From: Climacium dendroides
Lineage: Eukaryota; Streptophyta; Bryopsida; Hypnales; Climaciaceae
Direction: 5' to 3'
Assembly (NCBI GenBank): GCA_950106755.1
Contig: OX467089.1
Span: forward strand, 21,061,345-21,125,344
DNA length: 64,000 nt
Positions 35,901-49,298 of the stretch are shown piece after piece. A program made the position numbers and the translations under genes. The notes below the pieces were generated by a model, which was not told the origin of the DNA, made no database searches, and saw only the letters and a list, made by a program, of their open reading frames with translations. Position 1 is the first letter of the stretch; each line of letters starts with the position of its first letter.

Positions 35901-37275
35901 GCTGTGCTTTTTCCAATCCCTCCCACTCCATACAATCCCAAGACCCGAACATTATAGGATTTGGATATTTCCAAGCCTCCAATCTTCTCATCAATAGTCT
36001 ATCAAAAACAATAAATGATCACACCAATTTAGAATTCTAGAAAATGCTCCAACAAAATCCACTACAAATGCTCACCAAAGAAAGTTTCAAATTGCACAAT
36101 ATTTGTAATGTCATGCATAACAATCTACAAACATTTCCTATCAACTTGTCAATGATGTCTACAAGAAACAAAAGATACATGAAGTGTAAAATGTGACAAG
36201 TTTTACAAAAGTAAATAATGCATAAAAATTCAAATTTGTTTTGGCAATCAAATATTTCAGTCCAAGTCCTTGTGGCCAAGGATAGAGATGACAAGGAGAA
36301 GTTACTTAACTAAGATAAAAGTGATTACTCACATTGACAAGTGCAACTCCAAGAAGGATAACACATTTAGCATTCCAAAGGTGCACATAAGTACTCCAAT
36401 AACAATGCAACCACAGAAACCCAAGACATGAAGTCTATATACATGTACTCTCCCCCACTCAATCAAAGCATGGCCATATCCTTTCAAAATCAATCCACCA
36501 CATGGCACATTTCTTAGCCATGTAATCATGATCACAAATTGACATTGACTCTTGAGATCCAATGATCACATGACATACCTTGCAAATGCGCAATCTTCCT
36601 TGGACATGAGAATCATCACGCCTTGTTTCTGGTGGAACTGCCTTACAAACGGCATCCACAATATCTTCTCGACACTTCACTTCATCCAACCCGGAAAGAG
36701 AAATACTATTGGTGTACCCAAACACTTTGAAAACCGCCTTCCAATCATCAAGGATTATTCTTCGATCCCCCTGGGCCCACTTCTCCCACAATGAAAACCA
36801 ACGATCATGGTTCTCTCTCTCACGAGATTGTTTGCGGGTCAAGCCCAAGAACACAGGCATAATAATCAGATCTGGATCATCACTCTTCCTCCTCACCAAA
36901 GCAGACAACTCCAACATCGGCCACTTGGTCCTGGAAAAGAAGTCCTCGGACAAAACAACCACTGCAACCTTGCATTGACCAATCGCTTCGAAGATTGCAT
37001 TTGGAAAATCACATCCAATGGATAAACTTGTCCGAAGTACATCAAAAAAAGGGTATCTATCATATCTTTCAATATCCTTGCACAATTGCTTCACAAAGCT
37101 CTTCTGTGCGCCGCTGTGGCTGAGGAAGATCTTATGCTTGGGCTCAGGTCGATTTTCATACAGCAAAAGACGAAGACCGAGCCCATCCATGCTTTGTAAT
37201 TGGTCCCTAAAGCTTGTTTGTGCACCCGCACCATCAGGAATGATCGGGAGCTTACTTTCAAGATGGCCCTCACCC
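32996..37275 (-). CDS. TIR-NBS-LRR (TNL) disease-resistance-type receptor, 4 coding exons
   Basis: Minus-strand exons: 37275-36579 (ATG used here at 37190-37188), 35998-35744, 35531-34908 and 34732-32996 (TAG stop at 32998-32996). All introns are GT-AG and phase 0; the product from that ATG is about 1,075 residues. The TIR domain (about 18-165) begins KHKIFLSHSGAQKSF and keeps the glutamate of the NADase site in KWPMLEL. In the NBS, the P-loop is GLYGVGGIGKST (about 225-236), kinase-2 KILLAMDNV, RNBS-B IVIVTARS and GLPL HPLALRVLGG. The MHD-position motif reads IHN (GIHNLWREF). About 20 irregular leucine-rich repeats fill the last exon. TNLs sense pathogen effectors and signal through TIR NADase activity. 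The true start may be upstream: an acceptor (TGTGTAG) precedes 37275 and the frame is open there, so a short 5' exon could exist. Neighbouring repeats show no operon-like context. Confidence 0.9.
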
Positions 37276-38060
37276 CTACACACCAGAAAGCAAACACCAA
37301 ATCGCACATGCAGTTTGTCATCTGCCAAAAACATGCAAGAGCTCTGCTTCCTTAAACATGCAGTGCAATCAAATATCACACTCCAGAGTGAACTCATTAT
37401 GCAAATTGGCTAATGCAGTAGATATTCAAACGAAGCGCACTCGATAGAAAAAGGACATAAAACAACTCACTACTTCAAATGCCCTCTTCAATACATTCCT
37501 CTGATATGCACCATACATATGACTGCACAATGATGTAGCAATCGAACCTCTTCACAATGTTGCTACCAGGAAGCGCAGCCATAGTGGGCTTGGGCCCTCG
37601 CCGATTTTCATACAGCAAAAGTCCTACACCAAGACCAACGGAGCCTTCGAATTGGTCCCTGAAACTTGTGTGAGCACCCGCACCATAACGAATCACTGGA
37701 CGCTTACTTTCAAAAAGTATCTCATCCCTACACAGGGAAAAGCAAACACCAAATCACCAATGCAGTTTGCGAGTTGCCAAAGTCCGCAAAGGTTACTGCT
37801 TTTCACAAGCAATTTCAGCTTCTAATCTAAACTCGTCATTCAAATTGGCCAGTTCAAAACAGATTCAAATTAACAGCAATTGATAAGAAAAACACTTGAG
37901 CTAAGTCATCACTTCAAATGCCCTCTCCGAAAGGTTCTATCCTTCTCATGTGCGTGGATCAAAAACATGCATCTGGTGACACAATGAGGTAGCAATCCAA
38001 CCTCTAGATAATGCTGCTACCAGTCAGTGTAGCTTCGGTGCCCCCACCCCGTTCCATGCT
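37166..38060 (-). repeat. Tandem duplication of the TNL 5' exon region, about 455-bp unit
   Basis: The exon segment ESKLPIIPDGAGAQTSFRDQ...LLLYENRPEPK recurs about 455 bp upstream (37740-37590) as ESKRPVIRYGAGAHTSFRDQ...LLLYENRRGPK. It has the same preceding 3' splice site (TTTGCTTT...GTGTAG) and the same intron sequence. The upstream copy then diverges (PTMAALPGSN) instead of entering the TIR domain. A third partial copy (ACTTCAAATGCCCTCT, GTAGCAATCCAACCTC, GCTGCTACCAG) lies at about 37910-38035. This may be an extra 5' exon, an alternative start, or a by-product of unequal crossing-over. Confidence 0.78.
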
Positions 38061-39285
38061 TGTGTACTCTGTGGGTCACCGTTCGCTAGAGTCGGAGTGT
38101 AAATCCATAGGCACTGCTCCCCAATCCTCACAAGTCACAACTGATGATGATGAAACTCCCCAATCCTCAGAAAGTCAAAAACTGCTGGGGATGAAATCTC
38201 CAAAAAGTAATAATTGACCGTGCATTCCACAATGGCAAGCAAAAAACTGCAACCAAGAAAGAGGAGAAAGAGACCATACGTTAAAGGAAAGGAAAAGTCT
38301 GCGATGGAAAATACGCTATATGGAAAATGGATCATCCACTTAAGCCTAGACCTAGTAATCAAGGCTGCCTGGCACACGAACGTGGCTGTTTGTCTCTTCA
38401 GGTTGAACTCGGGGGCCCTTTTTGATGCAAGCAGCAAGCTCTTGACAATAACCCAAAGACAATGAAGAGATTGCTGAATTCGAAATGACCAAGAAGACAG
38501 TGCAAGAAGGCGAATACTTACTCCGGCATATATCAACAATACAAGCCTTGAATCTGTGCTCTACTGTAGCACCGAGTGCAAAGATTGATACTCTTACAGC
38601 TGGAAATATCATCCACAAAGGTAAACAACTGTAAGAACAGTAATGAGGAGGCAACCAGAAGAGAACCCAACTCACAGAATAAGATGGAGAAAACGTAAGA
38701 TAAAGCCGGCGAGTTGATCCACCTTTTATGAAACCCTAGTGTCAAAACCTCCATCCACCAAGATTCCTCGATTTCCGATTGTTTTGCACTTGTGAATTGA
38801 TACTGCCGTGATTTAGCTCCCTGACATACCCCTGAACCAACAAACCAGAGATTCAGCAGTCGAATCAAACACAAAACCTTGTAATCAGAATGGCAAGAAT
38901 ACAACAAGGGAATGCGAGAACACCTCCTACTTGGGTTGCTCAGTCAAAACCTGTCGCTGAGTACCGTGAGCCAGAAAGAAAATTTCCAGCTCGCTAGTAT
39001 CACGACACAGAATCACAACGCCAAGTCTCGTCACATGTCGTCTGCCTCCATAACCAAGATGCCGGATCCCAACACAGTCACTGCCGGTTTCGATACAGGG
39101 CCGCAAAAGTTTCTCATCACGGTCTACTTTGGCGAAACATGGCGAAGAAAGTTGAATCTCAGACGCGAGCTCAAGCAACCGCAATCATGGACCACCAAAC
39201 GGAACACACCAGACAGACGTAATCCCCGATTGAAACGCAATTTCCCAGCTTATCGATGAACCAAGTCACCAACGCTACACTGCAG
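38061..39285. other. Region upstream of the TNL gene, no supported gene
   Basis: Base composition is more balanced than in the intergenic repeats, and several short frames are open on both strands, but none shows a recognisable domain. It may contain the TNL promoter or 5' untranslated exons. Confidence 0.35.
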
Positions 39286-39289
39286 TGAC

Positions 39290-40320
39290 CCAACAGCACA
39301 CGCAACTGCAGGCAAATCCAGAAGGAAGGGAGTACCACGTGTGGGGATCGAAAATATTGGGATAGCAAAATTTCCAGAATGTTATTTGCAAAACTGGAAT
39401 TTCGGTGAATTTCGGGAGGCAAAAAGTGTTCCGAACTAGTACTGTACCGGACCTCTGGAGTTCTGCAATTCAGCTCGTAGGGGAGACTAATTCCTGTTCA
39501 TGAGTATAAATTTCAAAATAACACATGCCATTGACTCATTGTTCCTTGCAACCTCACATATTGTGCATGTCACTAAAACCCATAGTTCAAAAAAAATTTG
39601 CTTAGCCGGAAACAGCGGTATATTAAAAGTCAGGGAACCATCCTTGGTTGGTAATGGATGGTCCTACTCTAAGTATCCTTAACAATTACGTTACCTTACC
39701 CCAACAAAGTTACTTTACAAGTCATCGAAGTCAACAAATATTTCTACTAATCTTCCCATTTGTACACATGGAGGTTTACAAGTCCCAATTACAACAATAC
39801 ATGTAGTAATTCAAAAGTAGTGCATTCCTGTATAATAGTTTTAAATATTTTTATCGTGTCAAATGTCAAGAAATTAGTATGAAACAACCTAATTTCACTA
39901 TTTTGTGTAGTTAAACTTCCATGTTTCTAATGAGTTGTAGTTTAAGTGACAGCTCACACACCACAAATGTTGGGGAGGTGTACATGGATAGCATACAATG
40001 ATCACAAAATGTGCATTAGAAGCCACAACTATCATCTACATTGAAGCATAGTTTATTTTGTAATCAACCTATGGTTGGAAATATGGTGACTAATATAAAA
40101 AAAAATAGGTTGAATGGAATCTTCACCAAAAAAATTCATGGTAATTTTAATTTTTAGAAAACATAATGTAAAAAATAAAATAAAATCGTTCTTAAGTCTA
40201 TTTCTATAAGTCTATTTCTATAGATGGGAAAAAAATTTCGTCACTATACTTATAGAATAGATATGTTGAATTGCTTAATAAGCGATCGAAAGGGGATTGG
40301 CTACCTTATGCCAAGTTCTA
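39290..40320 (+). repeat. Dispersed repeat family A, copy 4 (about 1 kb)
   Basis: GAATTTCGGGAGGCAAAAAG (39405-39430 region) corresponds to the family core. AATCAACCTATGGTTGGAAAT (about 40062) and GATGGGAAAAAAATTTCG ... GAATTGCTTAATAAGCGATC (40224-40290) match the right end of copy 1. This is the longest copy in the window. No coding sequence is visible. Confidence 0.58.
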
Positions 40321-43300
40321 ACTTTCTTGAAACACATTGTGTAACATCCAATTGTGAAACTTAAAGTTGTGAGGTTGAAGGTCATAAAGTATTCATTTTC
40401 TAGTTAATTCGCAATTTTGGAGAGTTAAACTTCTTGAAATATATTTGAGTATGTTTCCTTCAAAGATAAATAGAATTAGTGTCTAATCCAAGTTGTTTCC
40501 TATTTTTTGGACCTTAATGGAATTAGTTATGAATTTTAGAGTTAGAGTTATATAGGGCACTAAAAACGTACATCTTTTGATATATTCATTGTTGTTACAT
40601 TGACAAATACAATTGTTGCATTCAAGAAAGCAATATGTAACTTTGTGACAGAGGACACTTTTTTAAGTCCAAATCACTTTATGGACTTCCTACCTTACAA
40701 TATTGTTGCCTCAAAGCATCCACCCCCTTGCATTGCAATGATCTCACATATAACCAAACAAGATTGAAGTTACTTGAAATTGCTTTTTGAAACCTAACTT
40801 AGAACCCTAAATGAACAAACTTTTCAAATGTGCCAACTTTTTGGAATGGTTGGAGTTTTATCTCTGTCACTCTCTTGATTGCTTTCTAAAGCAATCCCTT
40901 TAGATCCTTGTCTAAAATATATTGCCTTTATTCATGAGAGTCTTGGGGATGCTTTTGGATTCATTTGTTTCAACCCTTAGAAAATTCACAGTTTTACTTA
41001 CACAATATCCAAAGAAAATGCTTAAGAAGATAATGAACAACACCCTTTTGACTTCCAACAAGATTCAACAATTAAATTGGCAATTAAATAATAGAAACAA
41101 TGTTCAATTGTTAATTCAAAAGCATTTAGGCATAGTTGACTTTATTAAAAAAAGACTCAATCCATCAAATCAAAGATGTTTAAGTTTTATAGTACATTTT
41201 ATTTGTATTTACACTCTATATTTTATTTGTGATTGGCTCATTAAATATTTATGGGAAACATTTGGTGTGCAAGGGTGAAGATGCTCTAAACATTGGAGGA
41301 CTCTTTAAATGACAAATGTGAAATATTTAACTTTCAACTCTGGTGTGTTGGAGGTAAAGATGCTCCTTTATATGACTTATATGATATGTATATTTAAAAT
41401 TAACACCTAAAATATTCAGACTATATTAATTTCAATTAACAATTTAAAACACACAATTATGCCATATTGTCTCGTGTTCATATGCTCTTAACAATATAGA
41501 CACTATTGCTTTGAAGTTTTATGTAAGTGTAAATGTAAAGACAAGTTTCCTAGTTTGAACCAACCAATGGTCATTCTTTATAACCTCCATTTTTTTGACC
41601 CCTTGTAGTGCAAAGAATCTTAATATTTCAAGTTCATTAAATAAGATCGTTCCAAGGTTTACAACTTATTGTTTGTTAAATTATCAATGTTTGGTTTTAC
41701 ATTTCAAAGTTGTAAATATGCATGTAGTGATTAGTAAAAACTTTTGTAGTCCTTGTTGCATTTTGAATGATATCATAATATTATTTTTTCAAATAGCATT
41801 GATTTCTATAATAATATTACTAAAAACCTAAGATTAAAGATGATATCCCTTTGTGTGATACAAAGCCACCTTGTCTTTTAGAAGAACATGCTTTTCTATT
41901 TACCTAAGTGTGAGCGCTTATTTACCCACCCTTAGTAAATCAACGTGCGCAACTAGGATTTAGTAGTTACAATTAATTCCTATGGGTGCTTAGCGTTGAT
42001 TCATTGTGACTTTCAAGCAATGGATCTTTCCCTAATGGTGTATTAACTCTTTTATTTTGAAATTTAACCAATGAAACCTAGCCAAATTGGAAGTGTATAT
42101 TTTTTACTAACTTGATTTTTTTAGGCCCCGGTGATTTTTAGTTAATTCAAAAACAGTCTAAATTTAGACATCCTAAGTAATAGAACACTTCATGCCATTT
42201 TTAAAAACATAAAATTCACCTTATTCCAATTTTTCTCGCAAAAGTTATGAACGGATGAAGTTTAGCCTTTAAGAGTCTCTAAAAACTTTATCCAAGGTTT
42301 TACCCTTCTTCCCTAATCCAATTTACTTTGAAATTTTACTCCTATCTTTAAGTTACAATGTTTTGATTAAATTCCAAGTCTTGACCTTAATGATGATTTT
42401 TGCTACAAGTCATCCGATTTCTAGCTTAAACTTCATCCATCTATATCTTATTCAATTTAACTCCAATTCTTAAGTGTGATATGATTTCAGAAACCTCTAA
42501 CTACAATCTAGAGCTTTGCCTACCTAATTCTTGTAAAAGACATATTCTAAGTACTCTGACTTAGCTTTGTAATTCGAACCTACTTCAAAATGTCTAATTT
42601 TGATAATTGAAAAGTACGGGTTGTAGCTAGTAACTCACTTCGGAATTGGTGTCATTGTTAAGGTAGTCGTATACTCCTTCAAACTCCCCATCATTCGCCA
42701 TCCTTCAAGATTGATTGATATTTTTTGTCCAAGGCTAAAGGGGGTTAAAAACTACAAGTTCAACTTCAAAATCTTTCAAGTTCCCATCTCTTTCCCTTAT
42801 CTCTTCTTTTCTTTCTGACTATTTCTCTTAATTATTTGAGTGCCAAGGGTTAACTTTGAAACACTAAATAATTGCATCAACTTCTAAATAATAATTGACT
42901 CTTAATATTTATTAGTTATTATTATTCTATCTAAGCTTTTGATGGTTCTAATTGGATTTCAAGGATTTCCTTCTAAATCTTATCAACTTTAATTTCTCTT
43001 CAACTACCAAATGGACTCTTCATTTCTCTCGCTCATTCTTCACAATTTCATCACTTGAGTTTGGAAACTCACTAAATAGGCTAGAAAGAGGAGTTTGTGA
43101 GATAGTTGTTAAACCTTGCTCCTTCTAATTCTACTAATTTCTACTCTAAAAACCCCTTCTCTAATTTCACACCTCTCTTCTCCTAATTGTACTTCTCTTC
43201 TTCTAATTTCTCCTCCTCTATCCCCAAATTTCTCCTATTTCTCTTCTAATCTTTTATTTTTTTCCTTCTTAAATACTTTAGCTTCCGGTTTGACTTTTGA

Positions 43301-43831
43301 TAATTTATTACTTTTCGATTTCTAGTATGTTTTTTTTGTAGAGGCTAAAAATAGATTTTTAAATTGATGCAGAACTTGCAAATCGGACTTTCCTATCAGA
43401 AGTTATGCATGGATGAAATTTTGATTACTAATTAGTGATTAAAATTTCATTCGCTCACATCTTACTCATTTTAGCTTGAATTTCTTTGTATTTTATATTT
43501 TTGGAAAGTTCTTGACCTTTACAATGAGATTATAGACTCAAATCTGTACTACCACCCCTTCTTAGCGATCTGACTATACCCTTGGTCTCGGCCCTAAAGA
43601 AATATTAACATCAAAAATAACAAACTTGAACAAATTAAGGCTAAAAGACCTAATTACATAGAAATGATCAAGGGAAAAGAGGAAGTTCAAAGCTTCACCG
43701 TCAAAATAAAAATCAACAAAAAATCAAAATCTATGAAGTCAAAGCTTTGCTGTGGTTTTGAAAACGAGCAAAAACTTAACAAATTAAAACCTACAAAGTC
43801 AAAGCTCTGCCATGGGTTCGGAAATAGAAAT
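40321..43831. other. Gene-free AT-rich stretch with a family B fragment
   Basis: At about 41530-41660, TTTGAACCAACCAATGGTCA ... CAAAGAATCTTAATATTTCA matches the middle of the foldback arms. Near 43725-43825 a host motif (GAAGTCAAAGCT(T/C)TGC) occurs twice, and again after the CACTA element at 46256. No gene is supported. Confidence 0.45.
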
Positions 43832-45224
43832 AAACACTACAACAAAAGCAGTGTTTTATGACTGCAAAATATGACTGCAATGAGTCGTAAAATCAAAAAA
43901 TATGACTCATACAGAAATCATTGTAGATGACTCGAAATATGACTGACTTTAGTAATTTAGAAACAGTTGCTTCAGACATCAGTCATATTGGCAATCATAT
44001 AAATTGAAAGGTATAAGTACTCATATTTAGCCATAGTATGCCAACATGGAGTATACTTTGACTATCATAGGGGGTTCTTAATTTTTTTTTAAGTTGCCCA
44101 GGCAAACAAGAAAATCCTATGTGGAATATGACTGCAGTAAGTCATATTTTTTGATAACATGGAATATGACTGTAGTGAATCATTTTTTGCAGTGATGTGG
44201 AATATGACTGCAGTGAATCATATTTTGCAGTGATGTGGAATATGACTGCAGTAAATCGTATTTTGCAGTGACATGGAATATGACTACAAAAAGTCATATT
44301 TTTTTATGACATAGAATATGATTGCAAGGAGTCGTATTTTGCAATGACATGAAATATGACTGTAGTGAATCATATTTTGTAGTGACATAAAATATAACTC
44401 TTTTGAGTCATATTTTATAATAATGTAGAATATAACTGTGATGAGTCATAATTTTTTGAAGACACAAAATATGACTACAGTGAGTCATATTTTTTGTTCA
44501 TGTAGAATGTAAGTACGATGAATCATATTTTTGAATGACATGGAATATGATTATGATGAGTCATATGTTTGGCTGATGAGGAATATGACTACGGTGAGTC
44601 ATATTTTTTAGTAATGTGAAATATGACTTTTCCCAATCATATTTTTGAATGATGTGTAAAACAATTCTTTTCAGTCATATTTTTTGATGATTTGTATAAC
44701 GACTATGAGTAGTTTTTACATCAACATAATTTAGTAGTTAAGTAAGAGAATCCATTTAATTAAAAATGTATACATATGATTTTTTAAATGGGCAAAAATT
44801 AATCACATTAGAAAGTCAAATACAAGAAAAAATGTGATTTTTTTTAATAACATTTATTAGTTACTAACACAAAATATATGACAATGGCTCTTTATATATG
44901 TATATTTTCACATACTTATAGAACTTATATTCCAACAAAAATGTAAAGATGTTACTTCTTTTGTATTGCAAGTAGCCTTCAATAACTTCATTTCAACCTC
45001 CAATGCCTACATGTATAAACAAGAAAGTTAATTTTCAATAAATGAACAATATAATTTAAACTTCAAAGATTTAAAACACTACAAAATATGTAGACATGTT
45101 TAAGATTAAAAAAAATTATAATCATTATATATTCAAAAATTATAAATAATCCAAAAAAATAACAATAATGATAGAGGGACTAAGAAGCAAAAAGTAGCAA
45201 AAAATAAGTGACATTATGACTGCA

Positions 45225-45720
45225 AAATATGACTAGGAGGCAAGAAGAAACAAAACCTAAGAAGGAAGAAGAAACAAAAGTTAAAAGGCAAGAAGAAGCA
45301 AAATCTAAAATGGAAGAAAAAGCAAAACCTAAGATGGAAGAAGGAACAAAAGTTAGGAAGCAAGAAGAAGCAAAATTTAAGAAGGAAGAAGGAACAAAAC
45401 TTAAGAAGAAAGAAGAAGCGAAATCTAAGAAGAAAGAAGAAGTAAAACTTAAGAAGGAAGAAAAAGTGAAACCTAAAAAAGAAGAAGCAAAAACTAAAAA
45501 GCAAAACTTAAGAAGCAAGAAGAAAAAAAGAAGAAGAAAAAGCTAAGTAGGAAAAAGAAACAAAACCTAAGAAGCAAGAAGAAGCAAGAAGTAAGAAGAA
45601 GAAAAACCTAAGAGGCAACAAGAAACAAAACTTAAGAAGCAACAAAAAACAAAAAACAAAAAACAAAAAAGAAAGAAGAAAAAACAAAAAAAAACAAAAA
45701 AAAAACAAATAGAGGAATGG
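45225..45720 (+). repeat. Purine-only low-complexity tract inside the CACTA element
   Basis: About 500 bp are almost entirely A/G with sparse C/T, built from a degenerate GAAGAAGCAAAACCTAAGAA-type unit. One frame (45229-45546) reads as a Lys/Glu-rich peptide (KKEEETKVKRQEEAKSK). I regard that as a consequence of the repeat rather than a gene, because it lacks any domain and the opposite strand is equally open. Confidence 0.75.
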
Positions 45721-45732
45721 CTACAAAAAGTG

Positions 45733-45835
45733 ATGGCTAGGGTTTTAAAACCCTAATTTAGTGGTGGCTAGGGTTTCAAAACCCTATTTTGTGGCAGCTA
45801 AGGTTTCAAAACCCTAAATTAGTGGCAACTACAAA
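45733..45835. repeat. Three tandem units with inverted telomere-like motifs
   Basis: About 37-bp units each contain (C/T)TAGGGTTT(T/C)AAAACCCTA or a close variant, that is, a telomere-like TAGGGTTT facing its complement AAACCCTA, separated by GTGG(T/C)(G/A)(G/A)C. Each unit is therefore a small palindrome. They follow the purine tract within the CACTA element. Confidence 0.7.
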
Positions 45836-46235
45836 AAAGTGATTTTAAAAAAATATGACTACAAAATATGACTGAGGAAAAATATGATTAGGTACTTTCT
45901 AAACATATTCCCTACCCAAATTGTTTTTGGGTTGCCTTAAAAGAAAAAATCTTACTATCACGGAGATGTGATTGCAAAATATGACTAAAGAAAAAATATG
46001 ATTAGAAAATATAATTGGATGTTCTCTAAATATATTCTCTACCGTTCTCTATGAAGTATTTTGGTGTTTGCAATGGCCATATATTATACAGCCATGATGT
46101 ATAAGGCTAAAATATGACTCGTAGTCATATTTGTAATTATATTTTTTTAGCTTAAAAAATATGACTACAAACAGTCGCTAGTCATCCTCAATCATAAATC
46201 TGCAGTCATAAAACACTGCCATTGTTGTAGTAAAA

Positions 46236-49200
46236 CACTATAAAATATTTTCTATGAAGTCAAAGCTTTGTTGTCTCAAGTGGGATAAGGAAATATTTAA
46301 ACAAAAACAACAAACACTTGTTAGTATAACAACTATAAATATTAGTATAAAGATTAAAAAAATCTCATAACAAGTTAAAACTTTAAGAATATACAACAAG
46401 TTAAATACTAGAGGCTCCCCTAAGCGGCATCGCCAATCACAAGGGGAGGGGGCTTTAGGATTAGTACAAGTTAGTACAAAATCTCCAAAATACTTCAACA
46501 AAAATCTCAACCAAAGTTTCAAAAACTCAACAAAGACAACAAAGCAGTTAGTCAAGCTTGAAGGGACTCCAAGTCCTTCAAGAAAGTTTGAAAAAGAATA
46601 ACAACAAAGCTTGAAATGCTCCAAAAACCTGAGAATTTGGCAACACAACCTAAATGGCCAAAATCCAACTAAATAGATTTAAATGAAAACAAGGTAGTTC
46701 AAAATGAACCTTAGGGGTGATTTGAGAGAAAAATGAGAGCCTTTATATATTTTTTCAAAGGCCTCCCTCCCTCCAATTCCTACAAGGTAATCTTATCACC
46801 TAAGATTTTCATCCTAATCTTCAAGTTTTGACTTTCTACATTGATCCAAAATTCTAACTTTTGAAGAAAGATTCCAAATCGCAAATGCATTGGCTTCAAA
46901 ACCCATTTCTAGTTTAAAGGAACCGCCCATCCCTTATTCATCCACTAAAAAACACTAAAAGCTAGTGCCAACTTGAATCTAAAAAAGGATTAAAATTCAA
47001 CTTTTGGAGGTTAACTTTTTGGAAGAAAGTAACTAGCTTAAGCTCTTTAGTAGGTGTAAGGGAGTAAAAAAAGACCCCGCTTTGACCTCAATCCGATTTC
47101 GTATGCTCTCGATACACCGGTCAACTTCATCTTCAATTTTGTCAATTTTGGAGGATCTTGTTAGTTTTGAGTCTTTTGACTATTGAAATGCCACAAAACT
47201 TGTTGGAGTTCATTATTAACATTAATTTTTAGTGAGATTTTATCGCAACTTGGGTAATTTAAAAAAAAATTTCATCATGGCTTCTAAAGGTTGACCACTA
47301 GAAAAAAGATCGTTTGGAGATCAGAAAAAATTGAGAATCTTCATAGAACCTCTAATAGAATACTACAAGAGATGTACAAGGTCATATTTTTACTTTGCAC
47401 ATTTTAAGAAGGAGAATCAAATCCCACAATCTCCTTTAATTTTCAATAACCAAGAAATCTTTCAAATGGAAGGGAATATTGGCAAACCAATTGTGCCGTT
47501 GGACTCCTAGCATGATCTCCACCTCAAATCATCATACTTAGGTTGTAGATGCTTTTCTCTGGTTTGTCTTGAGTTTTTTTCACCTACAAGCTAATAATCG
47601 AGGTTTCTACTATTTCACTGATGGAATGGGGACATTGAAACTTCTCTTTGGGAATCTAAATTAGGATTCTCACATAGCTTCCTCAGACCAATTTAGCTAG
47701 GGTTTGTTATAAAAAAACAGGTTTAGACAAGTTGAACAATTTCTACTAAACACACTTACTTTCTATAATTTTTGGATTTCTACCCTATTTACATGCAAGA
47801 TTTGGTTATAATTTTTAAAAATGCTCTGTTTAGGACCAAATGCTATATTGATATGTGACATCTCTATTTTTGTTATTCACTCTTTGGGAGGCATTTTGTA
47901 TATAAAACTATACTCAAAACTAATAAAATAAAATAAAAAACAATTTACAAGTCCTGAGTGACTAAATGGGCACTCACACTAAACTCTGAAAGTCATGCAC
48001 AAAAAAATGACCCATGATAATTTTTTATTTTTTATTTAAATTGTTAAAAAATCATAAAAACATTTTTTTAATTATTAAAAAAATTAGGCATTATTAACAA
48101 CTTAAATATTATCTTCATATTTCATTGAATTTTTTAAAAGTCCACTTTTGAATTGTCTAGAAATGTTCCCTCAATATAGCTATCTTTTACATATATGTCA
48201 AACTTTCCAAAGTAGTGAAATACCGACAATTAAACCGGCAAAATTGCAGTTTTGTACTCATAATCATCATCTCAACATTCTAATCAATGGGCAATCTTCT
48301 TGTCAAATGCTACCCAAAAACATTTCAAACAGATTCTTGTCATCGGCATAGAAATGTTCAACCGCCTTGGTAATTGTCCGGATTATCAATTGCTTCATGA
48401 CATGATACTTTACTGCTTCCCCTTTTCCCCACTTACTGTAAATTCAAAAATTTGTCTAGGAGCTTAACACTTGCAATTCCTATTCAAAAACAATCTTTTT
48501 GCAGAAGCCTTCAAACTACTCATTTCAATTGGCATTGTGAATTTAAAATCTTCAAAGCACTCTGTGAAATAAATGTATTGTAGATACTTACCCGGACCAT
48601 TTCATGATCCTTATCGGGTAGATTTCATGTACGCACACGAAAATGCTCCAATGTTCTGATTTTTCAATGGGAATTGTCCACATGTTTCAAAAATAAATAA
48701 ATAAATAAATAAACGCTTCATTGTTACAACTCTTCTGCACATGAATCTGTCCACCTAAATAAGCTGGAATACATGCTGGTATTTGATTAACCTTTTTTGA
48801 AATTCTCAGTAACAGTGCATCCAATAGAGTCTGCCCTCCCCCCCTCCCCAACCACTAAAAAGAATACCCCCACTTTATGTGTCTTTGCCTTGGAGATTCT
48901 TATCAAGCTTTTTCATCTTTGAAGCTACATCATTCAAACATCTCCATGTTTGCACCAGGGCTTTTCCAGGGTTTTTGTTAGCTTTTCTACTGTCAAATTG
49001 TACAAGGAAAAAATAATTTGTGAAAAAAATGACAACAAACCATGAAGTTTTTTGCCAAAAAAATTCAAATAAAAAATTCTTGGATGAAATTGCACAAACA
49101 TGGATGTAAATAGAATTATGGATATGTGATATTTGCTAATGTGATATTTTCTATTCAATATATGGATGAATGTTCAAATTTAGAGCACCACTATAGCATT

Positions 49201-49298
49201 TAACATTGCCTCTTTGGCACTTCAAAAAAATAAAAATAAAACCTTGGTTCACATGCTCATCATTCTTGCTGAAACTCTCCTCCATTGTAGCCGCCATG
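46236..49298. other. Gene-free AT-rich stretch
   Basis: No supported gene. A short AAATA microsatellite (about 48691-48713) and a C-rich run (48832-48849) are the only simple features I see. Confidence 0.45.

Larger units (their letters stand above)
43835..46232. mobile_element. CACTA-superfamily element, 2,398 bp, non-autonomous, AAA target duplication
   Basis: The left end CACTACAACAAAAGCAGTGT and the right end, in reverse complement, TACTACAACAATGGCAGTGT are matching inverted termini; the outermost base of one is changed. Trinucleotide AAA flanks both sides (43832-43834, 46233-46235). From about 43860 to 44700 a roughly 40-bp imperfect unit (GGAATATGACTGCAGTGAATC, then ATATTTTGCAGTGATGT) repeats about 15 times; related ATATGACTGCA motifs recur at 45.2 and 45.85-46.2 kb. 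Such subterminal arrays bind transposase in CACTA elements. No transposase gene is present. Confidence 0.85.

Noticed and set aside
38214..38465. Lys/Arg-rich + frame (QPRKRRKRPYVKGKEKS) upstream of the TNL gene
   Set aside because: Short, without a domain or splice context, and overlapped by equally long frames on the other strand.
45180..45708. Phe/Ser-rich minus and Lys/Glu-rich plus frames
   Set aside because: Both result from a purine-only tract inside a CACTA element.
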